From IMG/VR virus record IMGVR_UViG_3300042516_003060, positions 1 through 43,309 of that record: 43,309 nt of DNA. The stretch is one strand, 5' to 3'. The position numbers and the translations under genes are program-made. How positions within the stretch are numbered: the stretch's first letter is position 1; each line of letters begins with the position of its first letter. The stretch is from a virus. The notes under the pieces were generated by a model. The model worked only from the letters and a program-made list of their open reading frames with translations, was not told the origin of the DNA and ran no database searches. Shown here piece by piece: positions 17,575-23,605 of the stretch.

Positions 17575-19372
17575 TCCCCCCGTGGGCGACGGCCCTGGGC
17601 TGGGGTTTCCAACCCATCGCCAGGGCGTCGATACTGGCCCCGGTCTCATCGAACCAGGCTTGCCGCATCGTCTCCTCGAGTTCGTCCTGACGGGCGGCCT
17701 TGGCTTTCTGCTGATCCTGGGCAGCCGCATCAGTGAAGAACTGGACACCCAGGGCCGCCGCGTCGATCCGGTCGTCGAACTTCAGTGACCCACGCTCAAC
17801 CGTGATCCGGCTGAGCTGATACATCAGCGAGCGCTGGTGCCCCGTCTCCGGGTCCCGCTCAGCATCGTGGTAGTCGCGCTTGATCAACTCGCTGCTCACC
17901 ACCAGCCGGTGCTGCTGCACCAGGGGGGCAAGGGTGTCAACCATCCGCCGTTCCTTCTGCTGGCTCACCCGGACCTCCTCGATCGAGACCGGATGCACCC
18001 GGGCCATCACCGGCGACAGCAGGGCGGTGAACATGCCATCGCCCATGTTGCTCTCTGCCACGCAGTAGTTCACGTTCCAGCGCTTGGCTTTCTCGGCCAG
18101 CAGCTGCAGCACCTCCGCCTCGTAGCCGCGGGTGGTGCCGCCGCTCTCCAGCAGGAACATGTTGCCGTTGAGCTCGGCGATCACCGCCCAGGCGAGCTCG
18201 TCGCTGCCGCGGCCAGAGGGGTCGATCGCCAGCACGCACCGCCAGGTCTCCTCCTGCGGCACCCAGCCATTCACCACCGCCGGGCGGTGATAGAAGCGGT
18301 CGGCACCCATGCCCACGCAGAGCAGGTTCTGGATGCGCTGATCCGGCCCCGAGGCCCACACCACCACCTCCGGCAAGGCCTTGCCGTCCAGGTCCATCAC
18401 CAGCAGGTCGCCCAGCCGGATCGGGTAGCGATCCAGGGTGCTCAGCCGGCAGTTCAGCTGGAACTGCAGCTGCACCGCTGAACGTGTCATGCGCGTCTCG
18501 CGCTTCAGCAGCTCGTGGTGGCCAAACCGCTCAGGGTCCGTTGGCTCACCCTTCAGCAGGGGGTTCTCCTCCACGGCCGCGGCGATGGCCGGCGCCAGGT
18601 TCCCCTCGTAGCAATCCCACTCATCCGGGTCAGCTGGGTCGGGGAACCGTGCCGGCCAGAACCGAATCGAGTAGTTCCGCTCACGCACCAGCCGTAGGTA
18701 GAGCGAGCTCTCAAGGTGCGGAGTCCCCAGATACCGGATCTGTCTTGGGAAGATCTGCCGCATCCCCCCCTGGGTGTAGTCCCTAGGGGCATCGGGATCA
18801 AACCCTGGGTCGTCGGGCTTGATGATCGCCTCCAGCTCGGTGACGGCCTGGGCCAGCCGTTCCTGCTTCAGCGGCGTGATCGAGTTGTTCAGTGTCTCGA
18901 TGTCATCCGGCAGCGCCAGCGTGCAGCGCTTGCCGGTGAGCGACGGGCTCAAGATTCCCACCGTGCGGACACTCGGGCTCTGGTCGATCACCGCCGGCCC
19001 CACGTCGAAGGCCTTGATCGAGGACCGGCCATCAGGCCGCGGCTCAAGGCACCTGAGGATGTCCACGTCGCGGATAGACCGGGCCATGAAGGTGGCCACC
19101 TCCTCGGCCTTCTCGGCGGTGGCGGCCGGGATCAGGATCTTCTCGGTGAACGGGTCGTGCCGCAGCCGCCACAGGGCATAGCCGCCCGACTCGAAGCTCT
19201 TGCCCAGGCCCCGGTAGGCGGTGGTGATCGAGCGATCGGGGCCGGTCTCGAGCCAGTCCGCCACCTCCAGCTGCCGGAGGGTGGGGGTGTCGGCCAGGTT
19301 GAGCTCCCGCAGCAGGTAGCAGAGGAAGTGCGGGAAGGGCCAGAGCTCAGGCGGCAGCGGTTCCCACTTCAC
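17564..19372 (-). CDS. terL: Terminase large subunit (T7 gp19-like)
   Basis: The 602-residue product is drawn from GTG 19372; T7 gp19 has 586. ATPase motifs are clear: Walker A TTAYRGLGKSF and Walker B TLALPDDIE, with SFDVGP-type text between them (KAFDVGPAVIDQSPSVRTVG). The RNase-H-like nuclease follows, with AIDPSGRGSDELAW, CVAESNMGDGMF and DDRIDAAALG, each matching T7 gp19 from memory. It cuts and pumps DNA into the prohead. A TTG at 19411 would add 13 residues but begins in a CA-repeat element; the GTG has a G-run 8 nt upstream. The gene is on the minus strand, opposite to the other morphogenesis genes and to terS. Confidence 0.95.
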   Translation of the reverse strand: MKWEPLPPELWPFPHFLCYLLRELNLADTPTLRQLEVADWLETGPDRSITTAYRGLGKSFESGGYALWRLRHDPFTEKILIPAATAEKAEEVATFMARSIRDVDILRCLEPRPDGRSSIKAFDVGPAVIDQSPSVRTVGILSPSLTGKRCTLALPDDIETLNNSITPLKQERLAQAVTELEAIIKPDDPGFDPDAPRDYTQGGMRQIFPRQIRYLGTPHLESSLYLRLVRERNYSIRFWPARFPDPADPDEWDCYEGNLAPAIAAAVEENPLLKGEPTDPERFGHHELLKRETRMTRSAVQLQFQLNCRLSTLDRYPIRLGDLLVMDLDGKALPEVVVWASGPDQRIQNLLCVGMGADRFYHRPAVVNGWVPQEETWRCVLAIDPSGRGSDELAWAVIAELNGNMFLLESGGTTRGYEAEVLQLLAEKAKRWNVNYCVAESNMGDGMFTALLSPVMARVHPVSIEEVRVSQQKERRMVDTLAPLVQQHRLVVSSELIKRDYHDAERDPETGHQRSLMYQLSRITVERGSLKFDDRIDAAALGVQFFTDAAAQDQQKAKAARQDELEETMRQAWFDETGASIDALAMGWKPQPRAVAHGGIRR

Positions 19373-19374
19373 AA

Positions 19375-19408
19375 GGAGAGCCCCCCTGCCGAAACAGAAG
19401 GGCTCTCC
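19375..19408. other. Inverted repeat at terL start
   Basis: GGAGAGCCC (19375-19383) and GGGCTCTCC (19400-19408) form a perfect 9-bp stem with a 16-nt loop just upstream of the terL GTG. There is no T-run, so it is probably a leader structure and not a terminator. Confidence 0.5.
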
Positions 19409-19423
19409 CAACCACCAACCACC
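19409..19423 (+). repeat. CAACCACC repeat near terL
   Basis: CAACCACCAACCACC on the plus strand, without a plus-strand gene after it. It lies upstream of terL on the minus strand. The same repeat precedes many genes at 20.9-24 kb. Confidence 0.55.
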
Positions 19424-19475
19424 GTTGACCGGTAGCTGGAACGCAACGGCACCACCCGTCCACGCATTTCAGAGC

Positions 19476-19706
19476 TTAGGCGCTCGGTTCTTCCCACGCC
19501 TCATTGGTGTCAGTCGTTGCCAGGTCGTCGCCCTGGAACTGGCCCTTGTCGGTGCGTGCCCGCTTCTTCGTTGAGGGCTTCGCCGCTGGGGCAGGGCAAG
19601 CACCTCCAACCAGCGCAGCTTCAGCCGCCGCCACCACGTCGTCGGGGACATCGCTGCCGTAGCCCAGCAGCCCGAGCCGGATTCGATCGGCATTGCTGAG
19701 ATACAC
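19476..19706 (-). CDS. Small protein with GQF-DD-EAW tail, upstream of terL
   Basis: The 76-residue product starts at GTG 19706. An N-terminal helix (SNADRIRLGLLGYGSD) is followed by DVPDDVVAAAEAALVG and a basic linker (KPSTKKRARTD). The tail, KGQFQGDDLATTDTNEAW, matches that of the 15751-15963 protein. It is transcribed towards terL and its start codon lies within a copy of the promoter-like dyad. Function is unknown; a packaging or head-related role is only suggested by its neighbour. Confidence 0.65.
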   Translation of the reverse strand: MYLSNADRIRLGLLGYGSDVPDDVVAAAEAALVGGACPAPAAKPSTKKRARTDKGQFQGDDLATTDTNEAWEEPSA

Positions 19707-19715
19707 AGGTGGAGA
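19700..19715 (-). promoter_or_regulatory. Promoter-like dyad upstream of the minus-strand terL unit
   Basis: On the minus strand it reads TCTCCA-CCTG-TGTATC, close to the copy in front of terS. On the plus strand it reads ATACACAGGTGGAGAG, close to the copy at 9834. Direction is therefore ambiguous, but the adjacent gene lies on the minus strand. Confidence 0.45.
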
Positions 19716-19748
19716 GCAGATGGCACAAGGGTAGCGATCTGCTGCGAT

Positions 19749-20123
19749 TCATTCCAGCGAGTCCTTGAACTGCTGCCACAGGTGGCCGCGGCGCTGGGGG
19801 CCGCCCACGGAGGCGAGATAGGGGTTGACGAGGAAGTAGCGCTCGCCGGTGCGTTGATCAATCACCCGGGAGACGAGGTTCTCCTTCTTGAGCCGGGTGA
19901 TGGCGCTCACCGCCACGGGCAGCTTCACGTTGAGCCGCTCGGCGATGTACTTGGCAGAGACGCTGGCCCGACCGCTGCGCCAGTTGACGTAGTTGAGCAG
20001 GACCAGGAACACAGCAGCGTCCCTGAGCTCAAGGCGCCGTTCACCGATCAGGGCAATGGTTGAGTCGAGATCTCGCTGGTGGACCATCACGAAGTTCTCG
20101 TCACCGTCTTCTCTAGGCTTCAT
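19749..20123 (-). CDS. Winged-helix protein, RepL-like
   Basis: The 124-residue product starts with ATG. Residues 30-95 form a winged helix: RDAAVFLVLLNYVNWRSG, VSAKYIAERLNV (helix 2), LPVAVSAITRLKKENLV (recognition helix), then the wing SRVIDQRTGERYFLVNPYLA. The text resembles RepL-type plasmid initiators and related phage regulators. It could be a replication initiator or a repressor. It is the first gene of the minus-strand unit leading to terL, and a perfect palindrome with a larger dyad lies 30-40 nt upstream of its start, which suggests self-control. Confidence 0.75.
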   Translation of the reverse strand: MKPREDGDENFVMVHQRDLDSTIALIGERRLELRDAAVFLVLLNYVNWRSGRASVSAKYIAERLNVKLPVAVSAITRLKKENLVSRVIDQRTGERYFLVNPYLASVGGPQRRGHLWQQFKDSLE

Positions 20124-20124
20124 C

Positions 20125-20159
20125 GAGTCAGTACCAGTGATGCTGACGGACCCTGACTC
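20125..20159. promoter_or_regulatory. Inverted repeat GAGTCAG/CTGACTC upstream of RepL-like gene
   Basis: GAGTCAG (20125-20131) and CTGACTC (20153-20159) are a perfect 7-bp inverted repeat starting 2 nt from the RepL-like ATG and overlapping the ACTCCTAGGAGT palindrome. Confidence 0.5.
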
Positions 20160-20167
20160 CTAGGAGT
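20156..20167. promoter_or_regulatory. Operator-like palindrome ACTCCTAGGAGT
   Basis: This perfect 12-bp palindrome is identical to the one at 23577-23588. A related CACCTAGG follows at 20171-20178. It lies 33 nt upstream of the winged-helix gene start at 20123. Confidence 0.65.
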
Positions 20168-20249
20168 AGACACCTAGGTTTCAAGCTACCCCCTCTGGAT
20201 CCGACCCAGTGGGGGCAGTGGGTCTCGTTCAGCCCAGATTAACCATTAA

Positions 20250-20265
20250 GCAACACGGGTGGAGA
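20250..20265 (+). promoter_or_regulatory. Promoter-like dyad in control region
   Basis: GCAACA-CGGG-TGGAGA, a degenerate copy. No gene follows closely. Confidence 0.35.
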
Positions 20266-20690
20266 ACAACTCCTCTCCCCCAACGCCTCCCTTGCATCGC
20301 CTCTGATCTCTCTCTGGTGGAGAGAACAGCCAGTCCCACAAACCACCCCCAACTGCGACAACCGCCTGCGGCCTTCGGCGACAACCCCACCAACAGCCCG
20401 CGGCAAACCCGCCCCCTCCCCGCGCGCACCTCTGCCAACCCGCAGCGCACTCAGGGCATTTCCCATTTTTGGGTCGCGCGATCTGGTGGGGTATCCCACG
20501 CGGCGCGCCGGGCGTTCCCCCCCGTGCCCCCTGATCGGCCCCTGTGAGCCCCTGGGGCGAGGGTGGGCAGGCATTGGCTTATCGCTGGGGCCGTGGTGCG
20601 GCTGGGGCCGCTTCCTGGCCCTCCTGGGGGGCAGCGCCGCAGCACTGCTGGCGCGTGCTGGCCTGCCTGCAGTGGTGGCCTGGGGTTCCC

Positions 20691-20707
20691 GCGGATTGCT
20701 GATCCGC
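20691..20707. other. Hairpin GCGGAT-TGCTG-ATCCGC
   Basis: A perfect 6-bp stem with a 5-nt loop. Its left arm plus loop (GCGGATTGCT) is repeated at 20745-20754. Confidence 0.4.
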
Positions 20708-20756
20708 AGGGCTGGTGGTGGCCAGCGGCTGGGCTCAGACCGCTGCGGATTGCTTT

Positions 20757-20775
20757 GAGAATGATTCCCATTCTT
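20757..20775. promoter_or_regulatory. Fur-box-like dyad
   Basis: GAGAATGATTCCCATTCTT contains a perfect AGAATG/CATTCT inverted repeat and resembles a Fur-type 19-bp box. A TTGACG hexamer overlaps its end (20774-20779), but no good -10 element follows at the usual distance. Confidence 0.25.
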
Positions 20776-20810
20776 GACGGCTGGCCCTGCCGCTGGCACG
20801 CTTGCCCTAT

Positions 20811-20856
20811 CGGGGGATTGCGAAGTTTTGTGACAGAGGGCGACTGGCATCCCCCG
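20811..20856. other. 8-bp inverted repeat in control region
   Basis: CGGGGGAT (20811-20818) and ATCCCCCG (20849-20856) pair perfectly around a 30-nt loop. A promoter-like dyad follows 5 nt later. Confidence 0.4.
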
Positions 20857-20861
20857 CAAAA

Positions 20862-20877
20862 ATTCCACCCGTGGAGA
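20862..20877 (+). promoter_or_regulatory. Promoter-like dyad upstream of early genes
   Basis: ATTCCA-CCCG-TGGAGA contains CACCCGT, as in the published Syn5 RNA polymerase promoter as I recall it. It lies 74 nt before the ATG at 20952. Confidence 0.5.
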
Positions 20878-20902
20878 GATCTGTGCTAGGAGGGGCAAGT
20901 GC

Positions 20903-20918
20903 TCGCCACTAGTGCAGA
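20903..20918 (+). promoter_or_regulatory. Promoter-like dyad upstream of early genes
   Basis: TCGCCA-CTAG-TGCAGA. The reverse strand also fits the motif (TCTGCA-CTAG-TGGCGA), so the direction is ambiguous. It lies 33 nt before the ATG at 20952. Confidence 0.45.
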
Positions 20919-20924
20919 GCACAG

Positions 20925-20938
20925 CAACCACCAACCAC
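20925..20938 (+). repeat. CAACCACC leader repeat
   Basis: CAACCACCAACCAC, 13 nt before the ATG at 20952. Confidence 0.6.
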
Positions 20939-20951
20939 TGAGACAAGGGGC

Positions 20952-21119
20952 ATGGACTACAGCAACCACTGGGCCGCGGTCAGCACGCCGCCGGCATCGC
21001 GCAACTACTGGTGCGTCGTGTTGCCGAGCGGTGAGCGGTCTCGTTTGTACCGGACAGAGGCCGCGGCCAAAGCGCAGCTACGCCGGCATCCGGCCGGAAG
21101 CACCGTCGCGCTGGTCTGA
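20952..21119 (+). CDS. Small early protein, unknown
   Basis: The 55-residue product starts at an ATG with AAGGGG about 6 nt upstream. The text MDYSNHWAAVSTPPASRNYW then VVLPSGERSRLYRTEAAAKAQL suggests a small beta-hairpin plus helix (a 'read a value, then helix' mini-fold). It is the first gene of the rightward early run and follows two promoter-like dyads. Function is unknown. Confidence 0.6.
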   Translation: MDYSNHWAAVSTPPASRNYWCVVLPSGERSRLYRTEAAAKAQLRRHPAGSTVALV

Positions 21120-21132
21120 AAGCCCACCACGA

Positions 21133-21156
21133 CAACCACCAACCACCAACCACCAC
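21133..21156 (+). repeat. CAACCACC leader repeat (longest tract)
   Basis: Three CAACCAC units plus a trailing CAC, 6 nt before the ATG at 21163. Codons 2-8 of that gene are also ACC triplets. Confidence 0.65.
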
Positions 21157-21162
21157 GGGCTG

Positions 21163-21927
21163 ATGACCACCACCACCACCACCACCGACCTTGTGCAGGC
21201 CAGCGCTGCTGAGCTGGCGCTGATGCAGCTGCAGCAGGAGTCGGCCACTTGTGCGGGCGTTCTGCCGTATTGGCCGATCTGGGCCGCTGCGCAGTTCGCC
21301 AGCACTGACGAAGCAATGCAGCTGCTGCAGTTCGTGCATGTCTGGCGCGATGGCGACTGCTTTCAGATTGAGAGCACCGATGGCCACAGGGCGTTCCGCT
21401 ACCGGTTCCCTGCGTACACCACCGAGACCTACGGCAACGGTGCTGCGATCGGCAGCATGCCCACGCTCTGGCGCGTGCCTGAAGCAGGGCTGCTGCTGCA
21501 CGCCAAAGCGCTCAAGAAGGCTGTGAGCTACGGCAAGTTGCTGACCGTCACGCAAGACCTGCGCGCGGTGTTTCACGGGGGCAAGAAGGAGGCCCTGGTC
21601 GAGCTGAGCTCGGTGAACCTTGCCGGTGTGTTTGCGGTGAACACCGCGGATGACTGCGGCAAGGTCGGCACTTACCCGATCATCAACCAGCTCTGGCCTG
21701 ACAAGTTCAGCAACCAACCCAAAGACGGGTTTGCATTCAACGCGCGCTACATGCGCGAGTGGTGCGCAGTGGTTGAGAAGCTCTCGCACAACGGGGTTAC
21801 GAAAGCGCAGTGCAATGCGGCCGTCACTCCGTTCGTTTGGAACTGCAGCTACGAGCCCGCGATCGGGCAGCACGGGGCCGAGCCACGCCTCGAGCTGCTG
21901 TTGATGCCGGTGCAAATCCGCAAGTGA
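21163..21927 (+). CDS. Beta sliding clamp-like protein (two-domain size)
   Basis: The product has 254 residues; bacterial DnaN has about 366. Motifs recall DnaN: FQIESTDGHRAFRYRF (TDGHR at residues 72-76, as in the bacterial TDGHRLA loop), YPIINQLWPDKF (like YPDYRQLIP), FNARYMREW (like FNxxYLLD) and a C-terminal LELLLMPVQIRK (like YxVMPMRL). It seems to lack about one of the three clamp domains, so it may act as a higher oligomer or as a decoy. It would tether a polymerase to DNA, most likely the host Pol III, because no phage polymerase is present. The start follows a CAACCACC leader and has a run of seven Thr codons. Confidence 0.7.
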   Translation: MTTTTTTTDLVQASAAELALMQLQQESATCAGVLPYWPIWAAAQFASTDEAMQLLQFVHVWRDGDCFQIESTDGHRAFRYRFPAYTTETYGNGAAIGSMPTLWRVPEAGLLLHAKALKKAVSYGKLLTVTQDLRAVFHGGKKEALVELSSVNLAGVFAVNTADDCGKVGTYPIINQLWPDKFSNQPKDGFAFNARYMREWCAVVEKLSHNGVTKAQCNAAVTPFVWNCSYEPAIGQHGAEPRLELLLMPVQIRK

Positions 21928-21942
21928 GCCGGCGGCCGCACT

Positions 21943-21958
21943 GAGCCCTACGGGGCTC
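21943..21958 (+). terminator. Intergenic hairpin element, copy 1
   Basis: GAGCCC-TACG-GGGCTC is a perfect 6-bp stem with a 4-nt loop, followed by TCTGCAG. It lies 16 nt after the clamp-like gene. There is no T-run, so termination is uncertain. It matches the element at 22357. Confidence 0.45.
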
Positions 21959-21982
21959 TCTGCAGCACTCAGCGCTGCCACA

Positions 21983-22007
21983 CAACCACCAACCACCACC
22001 ACCACCC
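21983..22007 (+). repeat. CAACCACC leader repeat
   Basis: CAACCACCAACCACC followed by further CACC units, directly abutting the ATG at 22008. Confidence 0.65.
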
Positions 22008-22346
22008 ATGGCTGTCACCATCGCCCGCGACTTCGCCCCAGCTGATCGCCTCAAGTACGACACCGGCCTTCCTCGGGACTTCGCCCAGCTCGACACCAGC
22101 GAGGACGCCTCCTACTACGGCAACTGGGCCAGCGCCAAACGGCTTGTGCTGTTCTCCTATTGCGAGGGCGACTGCACCACCACCACCTGCGACACCGCCG
22201 AGGAGTTCAGGGAGGAGATCGAAAAATTCCAGGCGTTCTGCGATCGGCTCGGGTACCGGTTTCACGGGATTGATCCCGGCTGGAACCACACCGATGAGCT
22301 GCTGCAGCCATGGCGTGATTGCGGCCTGGCCCATCTCATCCACTGA
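22008..22346 (+). CDS. Early protein, unknown
   Basis: The 112-residue product starts at an ATG directly after the CA-rich leader. It is acidic and aromatic-rich: DFAPADRLKYDTGLPRDFAQ, LVLFSYCEGDCTTTTCDTAE, EEIEKFQAFCDRLGYRFHGI, DPGWNHTDELLQPW. Cys residues occur in C-x3-C-x5-C spacing (EGDC, TTC), which could bind metal, but no known domain is recognised. It is followed by a hairpin and a further leader repeat, so it stands as a separate cassette. Confidence 0.65.
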   Translation: MAVTIARDFAPADRLKYDTGLPRDFAQLDTSEDASYYGNWASAKRLVLFSYCEGDCTTTTCDTAEEFREEIEKFQAFCDRLGYRFHGIDPGWNHTDELLQPWRDCGLAHLIH

Positions 22347-22356
22347 CGCCTGCACT

Positions 22357-22372
22357 GGGCCCTGCGGGGCCC
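22357..22372 (+). terminator. Intergenic hairpin element, copy 2
   Basis: GGGCCC-TGCG-GGGCCC, followed by TCTGCAG and preceded by CACT, as in copy 1 at 21943. It lies 10 nt after the 22346 stop. There is no T-run. Confidence 0.45.
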
Positions 22373-22392
22373 TCTGCAGGCCTCGCCTGCCG

Positions 22393-22412
22393 CAACCACC
22401 AACTACAACCCC
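22393..22412 (+). repeat. CAACCACC leader repeat
   Basis: CAACCACCAACTACAACCCC directly abuts the ATG at 22413. Confidence 0.6.
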
Positions 22413-22589
22413 ATGGACATCAACACAACCTGGGCTCAGCACCACGGCGCCGCTGCTGTCGAGGAGCTGGTTGCCAAATATCCACAGGCCAGCGCCGAAG
22501 GGATCCGAGAAGTGGCAAACCGCTGGCACGCAACCGAGAACCTCCCCGGCTTTCTTGAGGCCTGCAGCCAATGCGCCCCGGAGGCCTGA
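22413..22589 (+). CDS. Small early protein, unknown
   Basis: The 58-residue product starts at an ATG directly after a CA-rich leader. It is helical: MDINTTWAQHHGAAAVEELV, YPQASAEGIREVANRWHA, LPGFLEACSQCAPEA. Size and helix spacing would suit a small binding or inhibitor protein, but nothing is recognised. The next gene follows after 3 nt. Confidence 0.6.
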   Translation: MDINTTWAQHHGAAAVEELVAKYPQASAEGIREVANRWHATENLPGFLEACSQCAPEA

Positions 22590-22592
22590 GCC

Positions 22593-22775
22593 ATGCAGCA
22601 AACCATCCCAACGCTGGCCGCCGCGGCCCTCACCTTCTGGGCCCTGGTAGGCCTCACCGATCACAAGCCACAGCCCACACCACCACAGCCCCGGCCGGTG
22701 CTGGTGGTGCCTGAGCTGCGCAGCGAGTGGCAACACCCAGACCCTCGCACCATCGCCCGATTCCCGGGGCCCTGA
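22593..22775 (+). CDS. Small membrane-anchored or exported protein, unknown
   Basis: The 60-residue product starts with ATG 3 nt after the previous stop. Residues 5-20 (IPTLAAAALTFWALVG) form a single hydrophobic helix, then comes a Pro-rich stretch (KPQPTPPQPRPVLVVPE) and a polar tail. It is probably anchored in the inner membrane with the tail outside. There is no Cys for a lipid anchor. A superinfection or membrane role is possible but not shown. Confidence 0.55.
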   Translation: MQQTIPTLAAAALTFWALVGLTDHKPQPTPPQPRPVLVVPELRSEWQHPDPRTIARFPGP

Positions 22776-22792
22776 CGCCTTGCCCATTGCCA

Positions 22793-22804
22793 CAACCACC
22801 AACC
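22793..22804 (+). repeat. CAACCACC leader repeat
   Basis: CAACCACCAACC, 36 nt before the ATG at 22841 and just upstream of a promoter-like dyad. Confidence 0.5.
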
Positions 22805-22821
22805 GTGCCAACCGTGAGAAC

Positions 22822-22837
22822 ACACCACCCCTGCAGA
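22822..22837 (+). promoter_or_regulatory. Promoter-like dyad before 22841 gene
   Basis: ACACCA-CCCC-TGCAGA ends 3 nt before the ATG at 22841. Its right half (CCACCCCTGCAGAGC) is the same as the copy at 26001. Confidence 0.45.
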
Positions 22838-22840
22838 GCC

Positions 22841-23065
22841 ATGCCGCACATCTCCATGAGTGCAGAAGAAGCCGCCCTGCTGGTCGATCTGCTCAGGCCA
22901 CGGGCTGCCCTGCTGGCTGAGCTGCTCGAGCTGCAGGTGCAGCACAGCCCAGAGGGCTGCAGCGACTGGGCCGACACCGCCGATGCCCTGACGCTGGCCC
23001 AGGGGGCCCTGCTCAAGCTGCAGAACACCGCCATGCAGGGCCAGGCCCTGCGGGAGGTGGCATGA
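22841..23065 (+). CDS. Small coiled-coil protein, unknown
   Basis: The 74-residue product starts with ATG. It is nearly all helical, with Leu-rich heptads (EEAALLVDLLRPRAALLAEL, LELQVQHS) and a second helix (ALTLAQGALLKLQNTAM). It probably dimerises. Its stop overlaps the ATG of the winged-helix gene (ATGA), so the two are probably translated together and may interact. Confidence 0.6.
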   Translation: MPHISMSAEEAALLVDLLRPRAALLAELLELQVQHSPEGCSDWADTADALTLAQGALLKLQNTAMQGQALREVA

Positions 23066-23463
23066 GCAACGCCCTGGCCCTCGCCAGCTTCCTTGGCGCC
23101 TTGCGGCTCAAAAACAGGGCCGTGCCGATCAACGCCGCCGAAGCCCTGCTGCTGATCGCCGCGGGGATCGACAACGTGCCCGATCTACAGAAGGCAATGC
23201 GAGATCTGCATGGCAACGCCCTGCCGGCCGCCACGATGAGCAGGCTGGTTTCCCTGCTGCGGGGCCGGGCCCGCTATCACCAGGGCGCCTGGGTTGAGAG
23301 TCCCTACGGGCTCATCGACGTGCGACCGCACCCGCACCGGCGGGGTATGCAGCTGCAGCTAAGTGATGCAGGTTTGCAGCTGATCCGCACCTATTTTGGG
23401 GAGAACAGTTGTACTATTTGCCTAGGTGTTGAGCCATCCACCTGCGAGGAGAAAAGCCAGTGA
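23062..23463 (+). CDS. Winged-helix DNA-binding protein
   Basis: The product has 133 residues and its start overlaps the upstream stop. The core INAAEALLLIAAGIDNVPDL, QKAMRDLHGNALPAATMSRL, VSLLRGRARYHQGAW, then HPHRRGMQLQLSDAGLQLIR, is helix-helix-recognition helix-wing in the MarR-like style, comparable to the next gene but diverged. It is a candidate repressor or activator of the integration switch. The last 45 bases include a CCTAGGTG site (23421-23428) related to the ACTCCTAGGAGT palindromes. Confidence 0.7.
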   Translation: MSNALALASFLGALRLKNRAVPINAAEALLLIAAGIDNVPDLQKAMRDLHGNALPAATMSRLVSLLRGRARYHQGAWVESPYGLIDVRPHPHRRGMQLQLSDAGLQLIRTYFGENSCTICLGVEPSTCEEKSQ

Positions 23464-23560
23464 GCGTCCACCTTTTGGCGTCGGTCGAGATACCGGCAGG
23501 CCAGTGCCGGCATGGCGTCTGCCTGTATGTGGAGACCATCGGCCGGGGGGTGCGCCTGGT

Positions 23561-23576
23561 TCTGCACCGGTGCCAA
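23561..23576 (+). promoter_or_regulatory. Promoter-like dyad upstream of MarR-like gene
   Basis: TCTGCA-CCGG-TGCCAA has a perfect left half-site. It directly abuts the ACTCCTAGGAGT palindrome, a promoter-plus-operator arrangement. Confidence 0.5.
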
Positions 23577-23588
23577 ACTCCTAGGAGT
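23577..23588. promoter_or_regulatory. Operator-like palindrome ACTCCTAGGAGT
   Basis: This perfect 12-bp palindrome is identical to 20156-20167. It lies 17 nt before the ATG of the MarR-like gene at 23606. Confidence 0.65.
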
Positions 23589-23605
23589 CGCCGCACGTAT
23601 TGCAA

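Larger units (their letters stand above)
20124..20951. other. 828-bp gene-free divergent control region
   Basis: It lies between the RepL-like gene (-) and the first early gene (+). Open frames here lack protein character. It holds an operator-like palindrome (20156), four GTGGAGA or GTGCAGA dyads (20250, near 20310, 20862, 20903), a strong GC-rich hairpin near 20632-20652 (GCGCC...GGCGC) and a GCGGATTGCT direct repeat at 20691 and 20745. It also holds a Fur-box-like dyad (20757) and an 8-bp inverted repeat (20811-20856). This is the most likely switch and possibly an origin. Confidence 0.6.

Noticed and set aside
19372-19411. TTG 19411 as terL start
   Set aside because: It begins in the CAACCACC element and would place a strong hairpin in the first codons. 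GTG 19372 has a G-run at good distance and fits the T7 length, though the longer form cannot be excluded.
20209-20946. Open frames in the control region on both strands (112, 235 and others)
   Set aside because: Pro/Arg/Ser-rich translations without fold character, overlapping on both strands, and dense regulatory dyads inside.
21943-22372. Strong Rho-independent terminators at the two GC hairpins
   Set aside because: Neither is followed by a T-run, so they are listed only as tentative terminator-type hairpins.
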